A stretch of DNA of 64,000 nucleotides from Streptomyces thermodiastaticus (GCF_014656135.1 NZ_BNBV01000008.1:62001-126000); one strand, 5' to 3'. Counted from the first letter of the stretch, positions 47,183 to 57,111 are shown. The notes: generated by a model not told the origin, from the letters alone. Numbers and translations are program-made.

Positions 47183-48448
47183 TCAGGGCAGAAGGCTGTC
47201 CAGCGGCACGTGCGGGTCCGCCAGGGCCTCGGTGTCGACCTGGGCCCGGCTGCGGATCAGCCGCTGGACGGGGTCCGTGACGTCCCACACGTTCACGTTC
47301 ATCCCGGCCAGCACCCGGCCCTCCTTCACCCAGAACGCGAGAAACTCGCGCTTCCCGGCGTCCCCGCGGATCACCACCTGGTCGTAGGAGCCCGGCGGCG
47401 CCCATCCGCTGTACTCCATGCCCAGGTCGTACTGGTCGGAGAAGAAGTAGGGCAGGCGGTCGTGGACGACGTCCCGGCCGAGCATCGCGCGGGCCGCGGC
47501 CGGGCCGCCGTTGAGGGCGTTGGCCCAGTGCTCCACGCGCAGCCGGGTGCCGAACAGGGCGTGCGGGAAGCAGGCCACGTCACCGGCGGCGTAGATGTCG
47601 GGGTCACAGGTGCGCAGCCGCTCGTCCACGGCGATGCCGCCGCCGTGGGCCGCGTCCGCCAGTTCCAGCCCGGCCGCCTCGGCGAGCGCGACCCGCGGTG
47701 CGGCGCCGATCGCGGCCAGCACGTCGTGGCAGGGGTGCTCCTCGCCGTCGTCGGTGCGGGCGGCCAGCACCATCCCGTCCTGGCCGACGATCTCGGTGAT
47801 GCGGGCCCCGAAGTGGAACCGGACGCCCCGCTCGCGGTGCAGCTCGGTGAACAGCTGCCCCAGCTCGGGCCCGAGCACCCCGTACAGCGGGGTGGGGGCC
47901 TGCTCGACCACGGTGACCTCGGCGCCGTAGGAGCGGGCCGCGGCGGCGACCTCCAGGCCGATCCAGCCGGCGCCCGCGATCACCAGGTGCCCGTTGTCCC
48001 GCCCGAGGTGGGTCAGGACGTTGCGCAGGCGTTCGGCGTGGGCGAGGCGGCGCAGGTGGTGCACGCCGGCCAGGCCGGTGCCGGGGACGTCCAGGCGGCG
48101 CGGTTCGGCGCCGGTGGCCAGCAGCAGTTTGTCGTAGCGGATGTACGTGCCGTCGTCGCCGTAGTGGACGGTCTTCGCGGCGCGGTCGATGGCGTCGACG
48201 GTCTGCCCGAGGTGCAGTTCGATGTCGTTCTGCGCGTACCAGGCGGGCTCGTGGACGAGGGCCTTGTCGCGTGTCTCCTTGCCGAGGAGGAACCCTTTGG
48301 ACAGCGGCGGACGCTCGTAGGGATGGTCCCGCTCGTCGCAGATGAGGATGACGCGGCCGCTGAAGCCCTCCGCGCGAAGGGTCTCGGCCGCCTTGGCGCC
48401 GGCCAGACCACCTCCGACGATGACGAATGTCTGATCCGCGTCGACCAC
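47183..48448 (-). CDS. FAD/NAD-dependent ferredoxin reductase-like protein
   Basis: A 421-aa oxidoreductase with FAD motif VIVGGGLAGAKAAETL, NAD motif IAGAGWIGLEVAAAARSYGA, and second FAD site DIYAAGDVACFPHALFG. The YERPPLSKGFLLG segment and the C-terminal reductase domain place it with rhodocoxin/putidaredoxin reductase types that pass electrons to ferredoxins for P450s or oxygenases. Start GTG 48448 has GAGGAGG 6 nt upstream. No partner ferredoxin or P450 is adjacent. Confidence 0.88.
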   Translation of the reverse strand: MVDADQTFVIVGGGLAGAKAAETLRAEGFSGRVILICDERDHPYERPPLSKGFLLGKETRDKALVHEPAWYAQNDIELHLGQTVDAIDRAAKTVHYGDDGTYIRYDKLLLATGAEPRRLDVPGTGLAGVHHLRRLAHAERLRNVLTHLGRDNGHLVIAGAGWIGLEVAAAARSYGAEVTVVEQAPTPLYGVLGPELGQLFTELHRERGVRFHFGARITEIVGQDGMVLAARTDDGEEHPCHDVLAAIGAAPRVALAEAAGLELADAAHGGGIAVDERLRTCDPDIYAAGDVACFPHALFGTRLRVEHWANALNGGPAAARAMLGRDVVHDRLPYFFSDQYDLGMEYSGWAPPGSYDQVVIRGDAGKREFLAFWVKEGRVLAGMNVNVWDVTDPVQRLIRSRAQVDTEALADPHVPLDSLLP

Positions 48449-48668
48449 GTGTTGCCTCCTCGTCAGGGTGCCGCCCCATGCGAGCGTCCCGCACGGAGCG
48501 TGATGCGGGAAGAGGGAGTGGCCCGATCAGGCCACAGAGGGTCACACAAGGACCCGTCGATCACGCTTCCGGGGCGCGTCCGGCGCACCGATCACGGCGC
48601 CCTTCACGGGTATCACGGCTGCGGATAAGCGCGCTGTCAGTGTCCGGGACGGTTTCGGTGGCGGTTTC

Positions 48669-48752
48669 ATGGACGCCGTCAGGGACGCTGTCATGGACGC
48701 TGTCAAGGACGCCTTCAAGGACGCCCTGGCCGCCCGCCCGGCCGGCCGGTGA
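48669..48752 (+). CDS. Candidate 27-residue amphipathic peptide within a 12-bp repeat
   Basis: ATG 48669 begins [20 protein letters not shown], then AARPAGR and TGA. The first 20 residues repeat [M/R/K]DA[V/F/L] every four residues, encoded by an approximate 12-bp DNA repeat (GACGCxGTCAxG). This would form an amphipathic helix. GGTGGCGG upstream is only a weak ribosome site. It is antisense to the last codons of dgt, so the repeat itself, not a peptide, could be the real feature. Confidence 0.3.
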   Translation: MDAVRDAVMDAVKDAFKDALAARPAGR

Positions 48753-50061
48753 GCCGTGCGTGCAGCCGGCGGGCCGAGGCGTCGGTGAGGGAGGCGATCT
48801 GGTCGACGACGACACGCTTGCGCGCCCGGTCGTCGCCGGCCTGCCGGAACAGGGCGCGGAACTGCGGGTCCAGCCCCTCCGGCGCGCGTGCGGTCAGCGC
48901 GTCGGCCAGCTCCAGGACGACGACCCGCTGCCGGGCGCGCAGCCGTTCCTGCTCGTCGCGCTGCATCACGTACAGGTCGGCGACGGCCTTGAGGACGGCG
49001 CACTCCATCCGGATGCCGCGCGGCACCACCAGCTCGGCCGCGTACCGGGTGAGCCGGCCGCCCCCGTACGCCTCCCGGGTGGCGTGCTCGGCGGCCAGAC
49101 AGAACCGGCCGATGAGCTGGCTGGTGGCGTCCTTCAGCCGGGCCTGGGCGACCGCGGAGCCGTCGTAGCCGTGGGGCCACCACTCCTGGGCGAGCAGCCG
49201 GTCCAGTGCCTCGGCCAGCTCCTCGGGGTCGGTGCCGGCCGGGACGTACCGCCCGACGGCCACCGCGAAGATCTCCTGCCGCTCCAGGTCGGCCTGCAGG
49301 CAGGCGGGCTCGATGTGCCCGGCGTGCAGCCCGTCCTCCAGGTCGTGCACCGAATACGCCACGTCGTCGGACCAGTCCATGACCTGCGCCTCGAAGCAGG
49401 TCCGGGTGCCGGGCGCCCCGGCGCGCACCCAGTCGAAGACGGGCCGGTCGTCCTCGTACACGCCGAACTTCGCCGAGTGCGGGTCGCCGGGGCGGGCACC
49501 GCGCGGCCACGGGTACTTGGTCGCGGCGTCCAGCGCGGCCCGCGTCAGGTTGAGCCCGACGCTGACCAGCTCCCCGGACTCCGGGTCGGTGACGAACCGC
49601 TTGGGTTCGAGCCGGGTGAGCAGCCGCAGCGACTGGGCGTTGCCCTCGAAACCGCCGCAGTCGCCGGCGAACTCGTTCAGCGCCTGCTCGCCGTTGTGCC
49701 CGAACGGCGGATGCCCCAGGTCGTGGGAGAGGCAGGCGGTCTCCACCAGGTCCGGGTCGCAGCCGAGGGCGGCCCCCAGTTCCCGGCCGACCTGGGCGCA
49801 CTCCAGGGAGTGGGTGAGCCGGGTGCGCGGGCTCGGATCCCAGGCCTGGCTGGGCTCGCCCGGGGTGACCACCTGGGTCTTGCCCGCCAGCCGTCTGAGC
49901 GCCGCGGAGTGCAGCACCCGGGCACGGTCACGCTGGAAGGCCGTGCGCCCCGGCCGCTTGTCCGGTTCGGCCGCCCACCGCTCCACCGCCGGCGCCTCGT
50001 ACCCGGCGGGCGGGAGGTGATCGTGGGACGACGCTGCTGCCGCGGAGGCGATCCCGTCCAT
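48715..50061 (-). CDS. dgt: Deoxyguanosinetriphosphate triphosphohydrolase-like HD protein
   Basis: Hydrolyses dNTPs to nucleoside and triphosphate. The 448-aa chain has the HD metal site: [16 protein letters not shown] and [19 protein letters not shown] (His113-Asp114), preceded by [21 protein letters not shown] Gly/Pro/Arg tail ends the protein. ATG 50061 ([10 protein letters not shown]) is the first with family-like sequence after it; the N-terminal 20 residues are variable. In actinobacteria dgt often sits beside dnaG, as nearly here. Confidence 0.92.
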   Translation of the reverse strand: MDGIASAAAASSHDHLPPAGYEAPAVERWAAEPDKRPGRTAFQRDRARVLHSAALRRLAGKTQVVTPGEPSQAWDPSPRTRLTHSLECAQVGRELGAALGCDPDLVETACLSHDLGHPPFGHNGEQALNEFAGDCGGFEGNAQSLRLLTRLEPKRFVTDPESGELVSVGLNLTRAALDAATKYPWPRGARPGDPHSAKFGVYEDDRPVFDWVRAGAPGTRTCFEAQVMDWSDDVAYSVHDLEDGLHAGHIEPACLQADLERQEIFAVAVGRYVPAGTDPEELAEALDRLLAQEWWPHGYDGSAVAQARLKDATSQLIGRFCLAAEHATREAYGGGRLTRYAAELVVPRGIRMECAVLKAVADLYVMQRDEQERLRARQRVVVLELADALTARAPEGLDPQFRALFRQAGDDRARKRVVVDQIASLTDASARRLHARLTGRPGGRPGRP

Positions 50062-50224
50062 GCATCGACAGTACGAGGTGCGGGGCGGTGGGGCGCTTGG
50101 TTGTGGGGCGGGGGTGTCCACCGGTGGGGGTGCCTTGCGTGAGGCTCCGGTGGGGGTGTCGGTCGGGGCGTCCGGTGTACGCCGGGGACATGGGCGGTGG
50201 CCCTCTGGAGGCGGGCCGTGGGCG

Positions 50225-51058
50225 TCACGGGACGGCGAGGGGCGGGTGCGAGAGAGCACCGACCGGCTCGAACGCCTCGGAGGTCTCGAAGGCCGGGGAC
50301 GTGTCATACGCCTCGTGCCCCTCGGACGCCGCCAGCACCTGGTCGTAGCGGAGCAGGACCAGACGGGCCAGGGCCGGGTGGTCCCCGAGCGGGGCGGCGG
50401 CGACACCGGGGGCGGCCGCGGCGCACTGCACGGCGAAACGGCCCGGGGCGGCGAAGCAGGAGGCGACGGCGATGCGGTGACGGCCGCGGGCGGTCAGCGC
50501 GCGCACCGCCTCCGGGACGGTCGGCGCGGCGGCGGAGGCGTAGGCGGCGACCACGGGCGCACCGAGCCGGGCGGACAGCAGCCGGGCGGTACGGCGGGTG
50601 CCGGCCGCCGACTCCGGATCGCGCGAACCCGCCGCCGCCAGGACCACCGCGTTCGTGCGGCGCTCGTCCGCATCGTGCGGCGGCCGCCATCCGGCCTCGG
50701 TCAGCCGGTCGTGCAGCGCCTCCACGAGCAGCGGGTGCGGGCCGAGCGGGGCGGCCACCCGGGCGTGGGCCCGTGCGGCGGCGGCCATCCGCGGGATGTC
50801 CCGCTTGACGTGGTGACCGGAGCCGAACAGCAACGGCACCAGGACGACATCGGTGCCCGCCAGCCGCGCGAGCGTGTCGGGCAGCAACGGCTCGTTCAGC
50901 TCGATGTGGCCCAGGTGCACGGGCAGGCCGGGGCGCAGCTCACGGACACGGTCCAGCAGCGCCCGCACGGTGACCACGGCACGCGGGTCGCGACTGCCGT
51001 GCGCCACCAGGACCAGGGCGGGCAGGTGTCCGTCGCGCGGAGGGATCGACACCGTCAT
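50225..51058 (-). CDS. CbiX/SirB-type sirohydrochlorin chelatase
   Basis: A 277-aa chelatase with two CbiX-like halves. Half 1 has [14 protein letters not shown] and [17 protein letters not shown]; half 2 has [19 protein letters not shown], in which the catalytic His is replaced. The family inserts iron or cobalt into sirohydrochlorin. The siroheme-dependent nitrite reductase encoded 8 kb away would need the iron form, so a role in siroheme supply is plausible. GGGAGG lies before the ATG. Confidence 0.82.
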   Translation of the reverse strand: MTVSIPPRDGHLPALVLVAHGSRDPRAVVTVRALLDRVRELRPGLPVHLGHIELNEPLLPDTLARLAGTDVVLVPLLFGSGHHVKRDIPRMAAAARAHARVAAPLGPHPLLVEALHDRLTEAGWRPPHDADERRTNAVVLAAAGSRDPESAAGTRRTARLLSARLGAPVVAAYASAAAPTVPEAVRALTARGRHRIAVASCFAAPGRFAVQCAAAAPGVAAAPLGDHPALARLVLLRYDQVLAASEGHEAYDTSPAFETSEAFEPVGALSHPPLAVP

Positions 51059-51153
51059 ACCGGGATCCTCCCGGCGGGACGTTGCGTGGTGATTGCGGGG
51101 ACGTGACGAGGGTTTTCCGGGGGGTCACGGGGTGGGGCGTGGGGGGTGTGAGA

Positions 51154-52158
51154 GGGTCCATCCCCGCGTGCGCGGGGAGCAGCTGACCACACGCACTGAC
51201 CAGATGGCCGGATGGGGTCCATCCCCGCGTGCGCGGGGAGCAGGCAACGTTCGACACCCGCGGCCTCGACTTCGCGGGTCCATCCCCGCGTGCGCGGGGA
51301 GCAGGAGCATGTAGCCGGCGCGGTGTGCGTCGGTGAGGGTCCATCCCCGCGTGCGCGGGGAGCAGGCCTTGACCCACGTCACGGGGAGCGTCGACGCGGG
51401 TCCATCCCCGCGTGCGCGGGGAGCAGTGAAGCCTCAGCTCGTGCGCGCTGAGGACACCGGGTCCATCCCCGCGTGCGCGGGGAGCAGTCTTATTCCTGTC
51501 ACGATTTACGATTTATCTAGGGTCCATCCCCGCGTGCGCGGGGAGCAGTACAACGGCGACGTGATTGCGGAAGATATGCAGGGTCCATCCCCGCGTGCGC
51601 GGGGAGCAGAGCCAGCCACCAGAGTCATAGCCACCAGTACGGGGTCCATCCCCGCGTGCGCGGGGAGCAGTGTCTTCGTCTTCTGTGTCCCGCATTCTCG
51701 CCGGGTCCATCCCCGCGTGCGCGGGGAGCAGCGACGGCGGCGGTGACGCGGGCGCTCGGCGCGGGGTCCATCCCCGCGTGCGCGGGGAGCAGGTCGGCGG
51801 CGAGTTCGTCGATGACCGCGGGCTGGGTCCATCCCCGCGTGCGCGGGGAGCAGGCGAACTCTGCCGGGCTGGTGATCCGGGTCATGGGTCCATCCCCGCG
51901 TGCGCGGGGAGCAGATTCACCCGCTGACCGGCGACTTGGCCCTAGGGGGTCCATCCCCGCGTGCGCGGGGAGCAGAAAAGCGACACTACCCTGTACTGCG
52001 GGGTCCCGGGTCCATCCCCGCGTGCGCGGGGAGCAGCGTGTTCAGCTATTGGTGCTCGACGAGCCACCGGGTCCATCCCCGCGTGCGCGGGGAGCAGTCC
52101 CACAGCCGGTGCGCCTCGTCGTAGACCTCGGGTCCATCCCCGCGTGCGCGGGGAGCAG
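51154..52158 (-). CRISPR. Type I-E CRISPR array, 17 repeats and 16 spacers
   Basis: A 29-bp repeat starting GGGTCCATCCCCGCGTGCGC and ending GGGGAGCAG (plus strand) recurs at 51154 and then every 61 bp exactly to 52130, with sixteen 32-bp spacers. All repeats look identical. The reverse complement, CTGCTCCCCGCGCACGCGGG..., aligns with the type I-E consensus (e.g. E. coli GAGTTCCCCGCGCCAGCGGG), so transcription is on the minus strand. Spacers vary in GC; the one at 51488-51519 is markedly AT-rich, suggesting foreign origin. No cas gene is in the window. Confidence 0.97.
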
Positions 52159-52235
52159 AGTGCGCGACCTGCGGGTTCACGAGGCGCGAGCCGTGTTTTT
52201 CATGAGTTTCACCGAGTCCGGCAAAAGGTACACAC
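52159..52235 (-). promoter_or_regulatory. Probable CRISPR leader
   Basis: The sequence just outside the 52158 end is relatively AT-rich for this genome (runs such as GTTTTTCATGAG and CAAAAGG on the plus strand). It is at the 5' end of the array in the minus-strand orientation, where the leader and newest spacers should be. Confidence 0.5.
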
Positions 52236-52398
52236 CGCCTGATTGTCGTCATGGAGGCCTATCCGAGCCCCGATCTTAGGGTCGTCCTCACACCGGCGTC
52301 TGCCGTTTGCTCTGGTCGCCGAACCTGAGGGGGCGAGAGTGTCGGCTGCACACCTCACCACAACCCCCCACCCCCGAAGAGCTCACCGTGCCGGACGT

Positions 52399-52425
52399 GT
52401 AACAGGGGCCGTCCGGTCACGTAAC
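52399..52425. promoter_or_regulatory. Possible GlnR-type site upstream of nitrate reductase
   Basis: GTAAC at 52399-52403 and again at 52421-52425, a 22-bp spacing that fits the a-box to a-box distance of the gTnAc-n6-GaAAc-n6 GlnR pattern; GTCAC precedes the second. The b-boxes are poor. It lies 24-50 nt upstream of the ATG. The nitrogen regulators GlnR and NnaR are known to control this gene in S. coelicolor. Confidence 0.4.
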
Positions 52426-52448
52426 ACACGACGCGCAGGCTGGGCGGC

Positions 52449-54602
52449 ATGCCGACTTCCGCTACGCCCACGCACTGCCCGTACTGTGCCCTGCAATGCG
52501 GGATAAATCTGACCGCCGGCCCGGACGCGGGGGTGGAGGTGGCCGAGCGCGCGGACTTCCCGGTCAACCGTGGTGCGCTGTGCGCCAAGGGCCGGACGGC
52601 GCCGGCTCTGCTGTCCTCCCGGCTGCGGCTGACCTCGCCACTGGTGCGGAAAGGAGGCCGGCTGGAGCCCGCCGGCTGGGACGAGGCGCTGGACCGGATC
52701 GCCGGGGCGCTGGACGGCGCCCGCCGCGAGCACGGGCCGGACGCCTGCGCGGTGTTCGGCGGGGGCGGGCTGACCAACGAGAAGGCGTACGCGCTGGGCA
52801 AGTTCGCGCGGGTGGTGCTGGGCACCTCGCAGATCGACTACAACGGGCGGTTCTGCATGTCGTCGGCCGCCGCTGCGGGCACCACGGCGTTCGGCCTGGA
52901 CCGGGGGCTGCCGTTCCCGCTGGAGGACATCGCCCGCACCGGGTGCGTGATCCTTGTCGGTTCCAACCCGGCGGAGACGATGCCGCCGGCGCTGCGGTAC
53001 TTCACCGAGCTGCGGGAGAACGGCGGCACACTGATCGTCGTCGACCCGCGCCGCACCAGGACCGCCGAGCAGGCCGACCTGCATCTGGCGCCCCGGCCCG
53101 GCACCGATCTCGCCCTGGCCCTGGGCCTGCTGCACCTGGTCGTCGCCGAGGGGCGCACCGACGAGGCGTACATCCGGCAGCGGACCACCGGCTGGGAGGA
53201 GGCGCGGGCGGCGGCCATGGCGCACTGGCCGGAGTACGTCGAACGGGTCACCGGGGTGCCCGTGCCGCAACTGCGGGAGGCGGTGCGGCTGTTCTGCGCG
53301 CCCGAGTCGGCGATGGTGCTCACCGCGCGCGGCCCCGAGCAGCAGGCCAAGGGCACCGACACGGTGGGCGCGTGGATCAACCTGTGCCTGGCGACCGGCC
53401 GGGCGGGCCGCCCGCTGTCCGGGTACGGGTGCCTGACCGGGCAGGGCAACGGGCAGGGCGGCCGCGAACACGGCCAGAAGGCCGACCAGTTGCCCGGCTA
53501 CCGCAAGCTGGCCGACCCGGCGGCGCGCCGGCACGTGGCCGAGGTGTGGGGCGTGGACCCGGACAGTCTGCCGGGGCCGGGCCGCAGCGCGTACGAACTG
53601 CTGGACGCCCTCGGCACGGACATCCGCACGCTGCTGGTGATGGGCTCCAACCCGGTGGTGTCGGCGCCGCGCGCCGCACAGGTGGAGGAGCGACTGCGGT
53701 CGCTGGACTTCCTGACCGTCTGCGACGTGGTGCTGTCGGAGACGGCGGAACTGGCGGACGTCGTCCTGCCGGTGACGCAGTGGGCGGAGGAGACGGGGAC
53801 GACGACGAACCTGGAGGGCAGGGTGCTGCTGCGCCGGCGGGCCGTGGCCCCGCCCGAGGGCGTCCGCAGCGATCTGGAGGTGCTGCACGAGCTGGCGGCC
53901 AGGCTCGGTGTGGAGAAAGGCTTCCCAACGGATCCGGAGGAGGTGTTCGAGGAGCTGCGCCGGGCCAGCGCGGGCGGCCCCGCCGACTACTCGGGGATCA
54001 CCTACCGCAGGCTGGCGGAGGAGAACGGGGTGTTCTGGCCGTGTCCCGCTCCGGCGCGCCCAGGCGGCACGGGCGACACCGGGTCCGCGGCAGATGTCCG
54101 GGCGGAGGTCCATCCGGGCACCCCGCGGCTGTTCCGGGACCGGTTCGCCACCGAGGACGGCCGGGCCCGTTTCGTCCCGGTGACGCACCGGCCGAGCGCC
54201 GAGGAACCGGACGAGGAGTATCCGCTGCTGCTGACCACGGGGCGGGTGCTCGCCCAGTACCAGTCGGGCGCCCAGACCCGGCGGGTGGACGAGCTGAACG
54301 CGGCGGCGCCCGGCCCGTTCGTCGAGCTGCATCCCCGGCTCGCGGCACGGCTGGGCGCGGCCGACGGCGACCCGGTGACGGTGGTGTCGCGGCGCGGGCG
54401 GGCGACGGCCCCGGCCAGAGTCTCGGCGGGCATCCGCCCGGACACGGTGTTCATGCCGTTCCACTGGCCCGGCGCGGGCCGCGCGAACACCCTGACCAAC
54501 CCGGCCCTCGACCCGGCCTCGCGGATGCCGGAGTTCAAGGTGTGCGCGGTGCGGGTGGAGCCGGTGGATGGGGAGCGGCCAGGGGGAGGGGTCCACGCCT
54601 GA
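52449..54602 (+). CDS. nasA: Assimilatory nitrate reductase, molybdopterin catalytic subunit
   Basis: Reduces nitrate to nitrite in the cytoplasm for nitrogen assimilation. The 717-aa protein has the N-terminal [4Fe-4S] site Cys10, Cys13, Cys17 and Cys45 (CPYCALQC ... ALCAKG), Moco-binding segments (NGRFCMSSAAAAGTTAFG, VLVMGSNPV-type LLVMGSNPVVSAP, TGRVLAQYQSGAQTRR) and the C-terminal dinucleotide-binding barrel. It lacks the extra C-terminal [2Fe-2S] domain of some NasA proteins. Nitrite would go to NirBD 5 kb downstream. Confidence 0.92.
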   Translation: MPTSATPTHCPYCALQCGINLTAGPDAGVEVAERADFPVNRGALCAKGRTAPALLSSRLRLTSPLVRKGGRLEPAGWDEALDRIAGALDGARREHGPDACAVFGGGGLTNEKAYALGKFARVVLGTSQIDYNGRFCMSSAAAAGTTAFGLDRGLPFPLEDIARTGCVILVGSNPAETMPPALRYFTELRENGGTLIVVDPRRTRTAEQADLHLAPRPGTDLALALGLLHLVVAEGRTDEAYIRQRTTGWEEARAAAMAHWPEYVERVTGVPVPQLREAVRLFCAPESAMVLTARGPEQQAKGTDTVGAWINLCLATGRAGRPLSGYGCLTGQGNGQGGREHGQKADQLPGYRKLADPAARRHVAEVWGVDPDSLPGPGRSAYELLDALGTDIRTLLVMGSNPVVSAPRAAQVEERLRSLDFLTVCDVVLSETAELADVVLPVTQWAEETGTTTNLEGRVLLRRRAVAPPEGVRSDLEVLHELAARLGVEKGFPTDPEEVFEELRRASAGGPADYSGITYRRLAEENGVFWPCPAPARPGGTGDTGSAADVRAEVHPGTPRLFRDRFATEDGRARFVPVTHRPSAEEPDEEYPLLLTTGRVLAQYQSGAQTRRVDELNAAAPGPFVELHPRLAARLGAADGDPVTVVSRRGRATAPARVSAGIRPDTVFMPFHWPGAGRANTLTNPALDPASRMPEFKVCAVRVEPVDGERPGGGVHA

Positions 54603-54696
54603 GCCGTCGTACGGCCGGGAGCGGGCCGGGCGGGCCGGGAGCCGTCCGGGGCGGGCCGGGGACGTCCGGGGCGGCCTTCCGGCGTAGGTTCGAGGC

Positions 54697-55527
54697 ATGT
54701 CCGACCAGGATGCATTCGACCTCGGTGCCTATCTGCGGCGTATCGGATGGGAGGGCGGCCGGGGGGCCGATCTCGCGACGCTGCGCGGAGTGCACCTCGC
54801 CCACGCCCTGGCCTTCCCCTTCGAGAACCTGGACGCGGTGTCCGGCACGGCGCCCTCGCTGGCTCCCTGGGATCTGATGGCCAAGCTGGTCCACGGCCTT
54901 CGCGGCGGGTACTGCTACGAGCAGAACACCCTGCTGTGGCTGGCGTTGGAGGCACTGGGCTTCACGGTGTCGGGGCTGGCGGGGCGGGTGGTGCTGGGCG
55001 CCGAGTCGCCGGTGAGCCGGCCCCGGACGCACATGATGCTGCGGGTGGAGGTGCCGGGCGAGCCCCGGCCGTATCTGGCGGACGTCGGGTTCGGTGCGGT
55101 CGGCGCGCTGCTGACGCCGATGCCGCTGACCGTCGGCGCGGAGAGCGAGGGCGGCGGGCGGCGGCACCGGCTGACGCGGCTGCCGCACGACGGGCCGCTG
55201 GAGCTGTGGGTGCTGGAGGCCCACGACCACCGGACCGCGGACTGGACCGGCCAGTACGCCTTCACGCTGGAGCCGTTCACCGCGCCGGACTACGAGGTGT
55301 TCAACTGGCACGTCGCCACCAACCCGCGCTCGCCCTTCAGTCACCGTCCCTATCTGCAGCGCACCACGCCCGGCCGGCATCTCGCGCTGGACGGCTCCCG
55401 GTTCACGCAGACCCGTGCCGACGGCACCGTCACCGAGCGGGAGATCACCGACGAGGCGGAGGCCCGGCGCCTGGCGGTGGAGGAGTTCGGCATCGCCGTG
55501 CCCGAGGGGTTCACCCTGCTGGGCTGA
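54697..55527 (+). CDS. nat: Arylamine N-acetyltransferase
   Basis: Transfers acetyl or acyl groups from CoA to arylamines or hydrazines. The 276-aa protein has the complete Cys-His-Asp triad: Cys73 (LRGGYCYEQN), His112 (RPRTHMMLRV) and Asp129 (YLADVGFG). Length is normal. It stands alone between the nitrate reductase and a convergent gene; no AHBA-type ansamycin genes are nearby. Confidence 0.95.
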   Translation: MSDQDAFDLGAYLRRIGWEGGRGADLATLRGVHLAHALAFPFENLDAVSGTAPSLAPWDLMAKLVHGLRGGYCYEQNTLLWLALEALGFTVSGLAGRVVLGAESPVSRPRTHMMLRVEVPGEPRPYLADVGFGAVGALLTPMPLTVGAESEGGGRRHRLTRLPHDGPLELWVLEAHDHRTADWTGQYAFTLEPFTAPDYEVFNWHVATNPRSPFSHRPYLQRTTPGRHLALDGSRFTQTRADGTVTEREITDEAEARRLAVEEFGIAVPEGFTLLG

Positions 55528-55568
55528 TCAACGACGACCCGGTCAGCGGCACCGGTCAACGACGCCGG

Positions 55569-56039
55569 TCAACAGCGCTCCGCCCAGTCCCCGCTCGCGA
55601 TGCGTGTGCCGTGGGCGCGCAGCCGGGCGGTGACGCGCGGGGCGGCCACGTACACCCAGGCGCGGACCGTGCCGCCGGATACGCGTTCGATGTCGCGGGC
55701 CAGCCGTTCGTAGAGGTTGCCCGGGTCGCCCGGCGCGTATCCCTCCAGCCGGTCGAGTTCGGCGAGCAGCGTCGCGTACGCCTCCGGCCGTGCGGTGACC
55801 AGGCAGCCGGTGACCACTCCCTGGGGCTCCTCGACGGCGTAGGGGTAGCCGGGGCCCTCGTAGAGGACCGCGCCGTGCAGGCGGGCGGGTTCCTCGCTCA
55901 GGGTGCGGCCGCGCAGGAAGAGGTCATGGCGGAACTGGCCCGGGCGGAGGGTGCCGTAGACGAAGAACGGCAGGACGGCGGACGGTTCGGGGACGGCCGG
56001 GCCGGGGGCGGTCGGGTCGGGGATGACGGGTCCGGTCAC
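55569..56039 (-). CDS. Gamma-glutamylcyclotransferase-like (AIG2/GGCT) protein
   Basis: A 156-aa protein whose core starts LPFFVYGTLRPGQFRHDLFL, the substrate-loop YGTLRxG motif of the GGCT fold, and contains ELDRLEGYAPGDPGNLYERL with the likely catalytic Glu. It may release 5-oxoproline from gamma-glutamyl compounds. GTG 56039 gives a short Pro-rich N-terminus; the frame stays open much further upstream with low-complexity sequence that I do not treat as coding. Confidence 0.8.
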   Translation of the reverse strand: MTGPVIPDPTAPGPAVPEPSAVLPFFVYGTLRPGQFRHDLFLRGRTLSEEPARLHGAVLYEGPGYPYAVEEPQGVVTGCLVTARPEAYATLLAELDRLEGYAPGDPGNLYERLARDIERVSGGTVRAWVYVAAPRVTARLRAHGTRIASGDWAERC

Positions 56040-56526
56040 GGGGACGATTCTGGATCCGTTCCCGCTCCCTGCACACCCCGGATTCCGGTCCCTGCACACC
56101 CCGGATTCCGGCCCGCCCCGGGCCCTGCTCCCCGCCCACCCAGAAGACCCCACGGCGACGACCTCACGGCCGTACGCAGGCCCGCGCTCACCGCCGGCCC
56201 CAGGCATGCCGCCCCGACAGGCCGCCCCGGCACACTCGCCCCGGCCCCGCTCCGTCACCCCTGCGGCCCGCCCCCTCCGGGTGGTTCCCGACACGCTCCC
56301 AGCGCACCCGCTCTGACCTGGGCGAACGCGAGACGCGACAGGTCGGGGCGGGCCGCGGACGACACCCGTTCTCCGTATTTCTGACACAGCCTCAGCAAGC
56401 GGGTCCCGTCGCACGCCACTTACCTCGGAAGGGCAGGGACGCGAACGGCGGCGGCACGAGCGCCAGCCGCGGCAGGTCCGTGCCCTCACCGCACAGCTCG
56501 CGCGAGCACCGACCGGAGGAGCAGCG
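56040..56526. other. Gene-poor interval
   Basis: 487 nt between a minus-strand gene and a plus-strand gene. It holds the tandem duplication at 56067-56112 and presumably two divergent promoters, which I cannot place with confidence. Open frames here are proline/arginine low-complexity and unconvincing. Confidence 0.5.
56067..56112. repeat. 23-bp tandem duplication
   Basis: A 23-bp unit starting CCCTGCACACCCCGGATTCC occurs twice in direct tandem (56067 and 56090), differing at most in its last base. Confidence 0.8.
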
Positions 56527-57111
56527 ATGCGACGTACCGTCTGTCCGACGGCCGGGGCCGTGACCGGCGCCGCGCTCGCCGTCGCCGCCGCCGTCGGCCT
56601 CGCCGCACCCGCGCACGGCGCGGACGGTGGGCCGGCCGCCGTCCGTCTGCCGCGCGCCGAGGCCGGTGCCGTCACGGGCACGCTGGACGTCTACCCGTCC
56701 TCGGTGGTGCCGGGCGGGCAGGTCAGCGTGAACACCAAGGCGTGCGGCGAGAAGGGGGTCGCGGCCGGGGACGCGAGCGCCGTCGGCGCGGGGCAGTTCC
56801 CGCTGGCGCCCAGCGCGCACGAGGGCGAGGCGATCGGGCAATTCCGGGTGCCGGAGAGCGCCCAGCCCGGCACGTACGAGATCGTCGCGCAGTGCGCCGA
56901 GGGCGGGCGGCGGGCCAAGGGCGACCTGGTGGTCACGCTGACCGCCGCCCAGCACGACCGGGTGCAGCCCCACGGAAGTGTGAAGACGGGGGTCGGTGGC
57001 GCCTTGGGCACCGACCCCGTGCGGACCGCGGCCGGCGTGGCGGCTCTCGCCGTCGCCGCCGCGGGCGGTACCTGGCTCCTGCATCGCCGGGCGAGAGGCG
57101 ACGGGATCTGA
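56527..57111 (+). CDS. Secreted protein with C-terminal membrane anchor, sortase neighbour
   Basis: A 194-aa protein with a signal peptide (about 1-31, cleavage near AHGAD), a beta-rich domain with GTLDVYPSSVVPGGQVSVNT and two Cys (KACGEK, AQCAEG) likely forming a disulfide, and a C-terminal hydrophobic helix (AAGVAALAVAAAGGTWLL) followed by HRRARGDGI. This looks like a sorting-signal tail, but no LPxTG or LAxTG motif precedes the helix. GGAGGAG precedes ATG 56527. A class F sortase follows 153 nt later. Confidence 0.75.
   Translation: MRRTVCPTAGAVTGAALAVAAAVGLAAPAHGADGGPAAVRLPRAEAGAVTGTLDVYPSSVVPGGQVSVNTKACGEKGVAAGDASAVGAGQFPLAPSAHEGEAIGQFRVPESAQPGTYEIVAQCAEGGRRAKGDLVVTLTAAQHDRVQPHGSVKTGVGGALGTDPVRTAAGVAALAVAAAGGTWLLHRRARGDGI

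Noticed and set aside
51093..52279. Several open frames of 60-200 residues across the CRISPR array with repeated PSPRARGA or PAHAGMDP motifs
   Set aside because: These are translations of the 29-bp repeats (the 61-bp period gives apparent protein repeats) and not genes.
51059..52448. Search for cas genes next to the CRISPR array
   Set aside because: Flanking genes are a CbiX chelatase and nitrate reductase; no Cas1, Cas2, Cas3 or Cascade motifs anywhere in the window.
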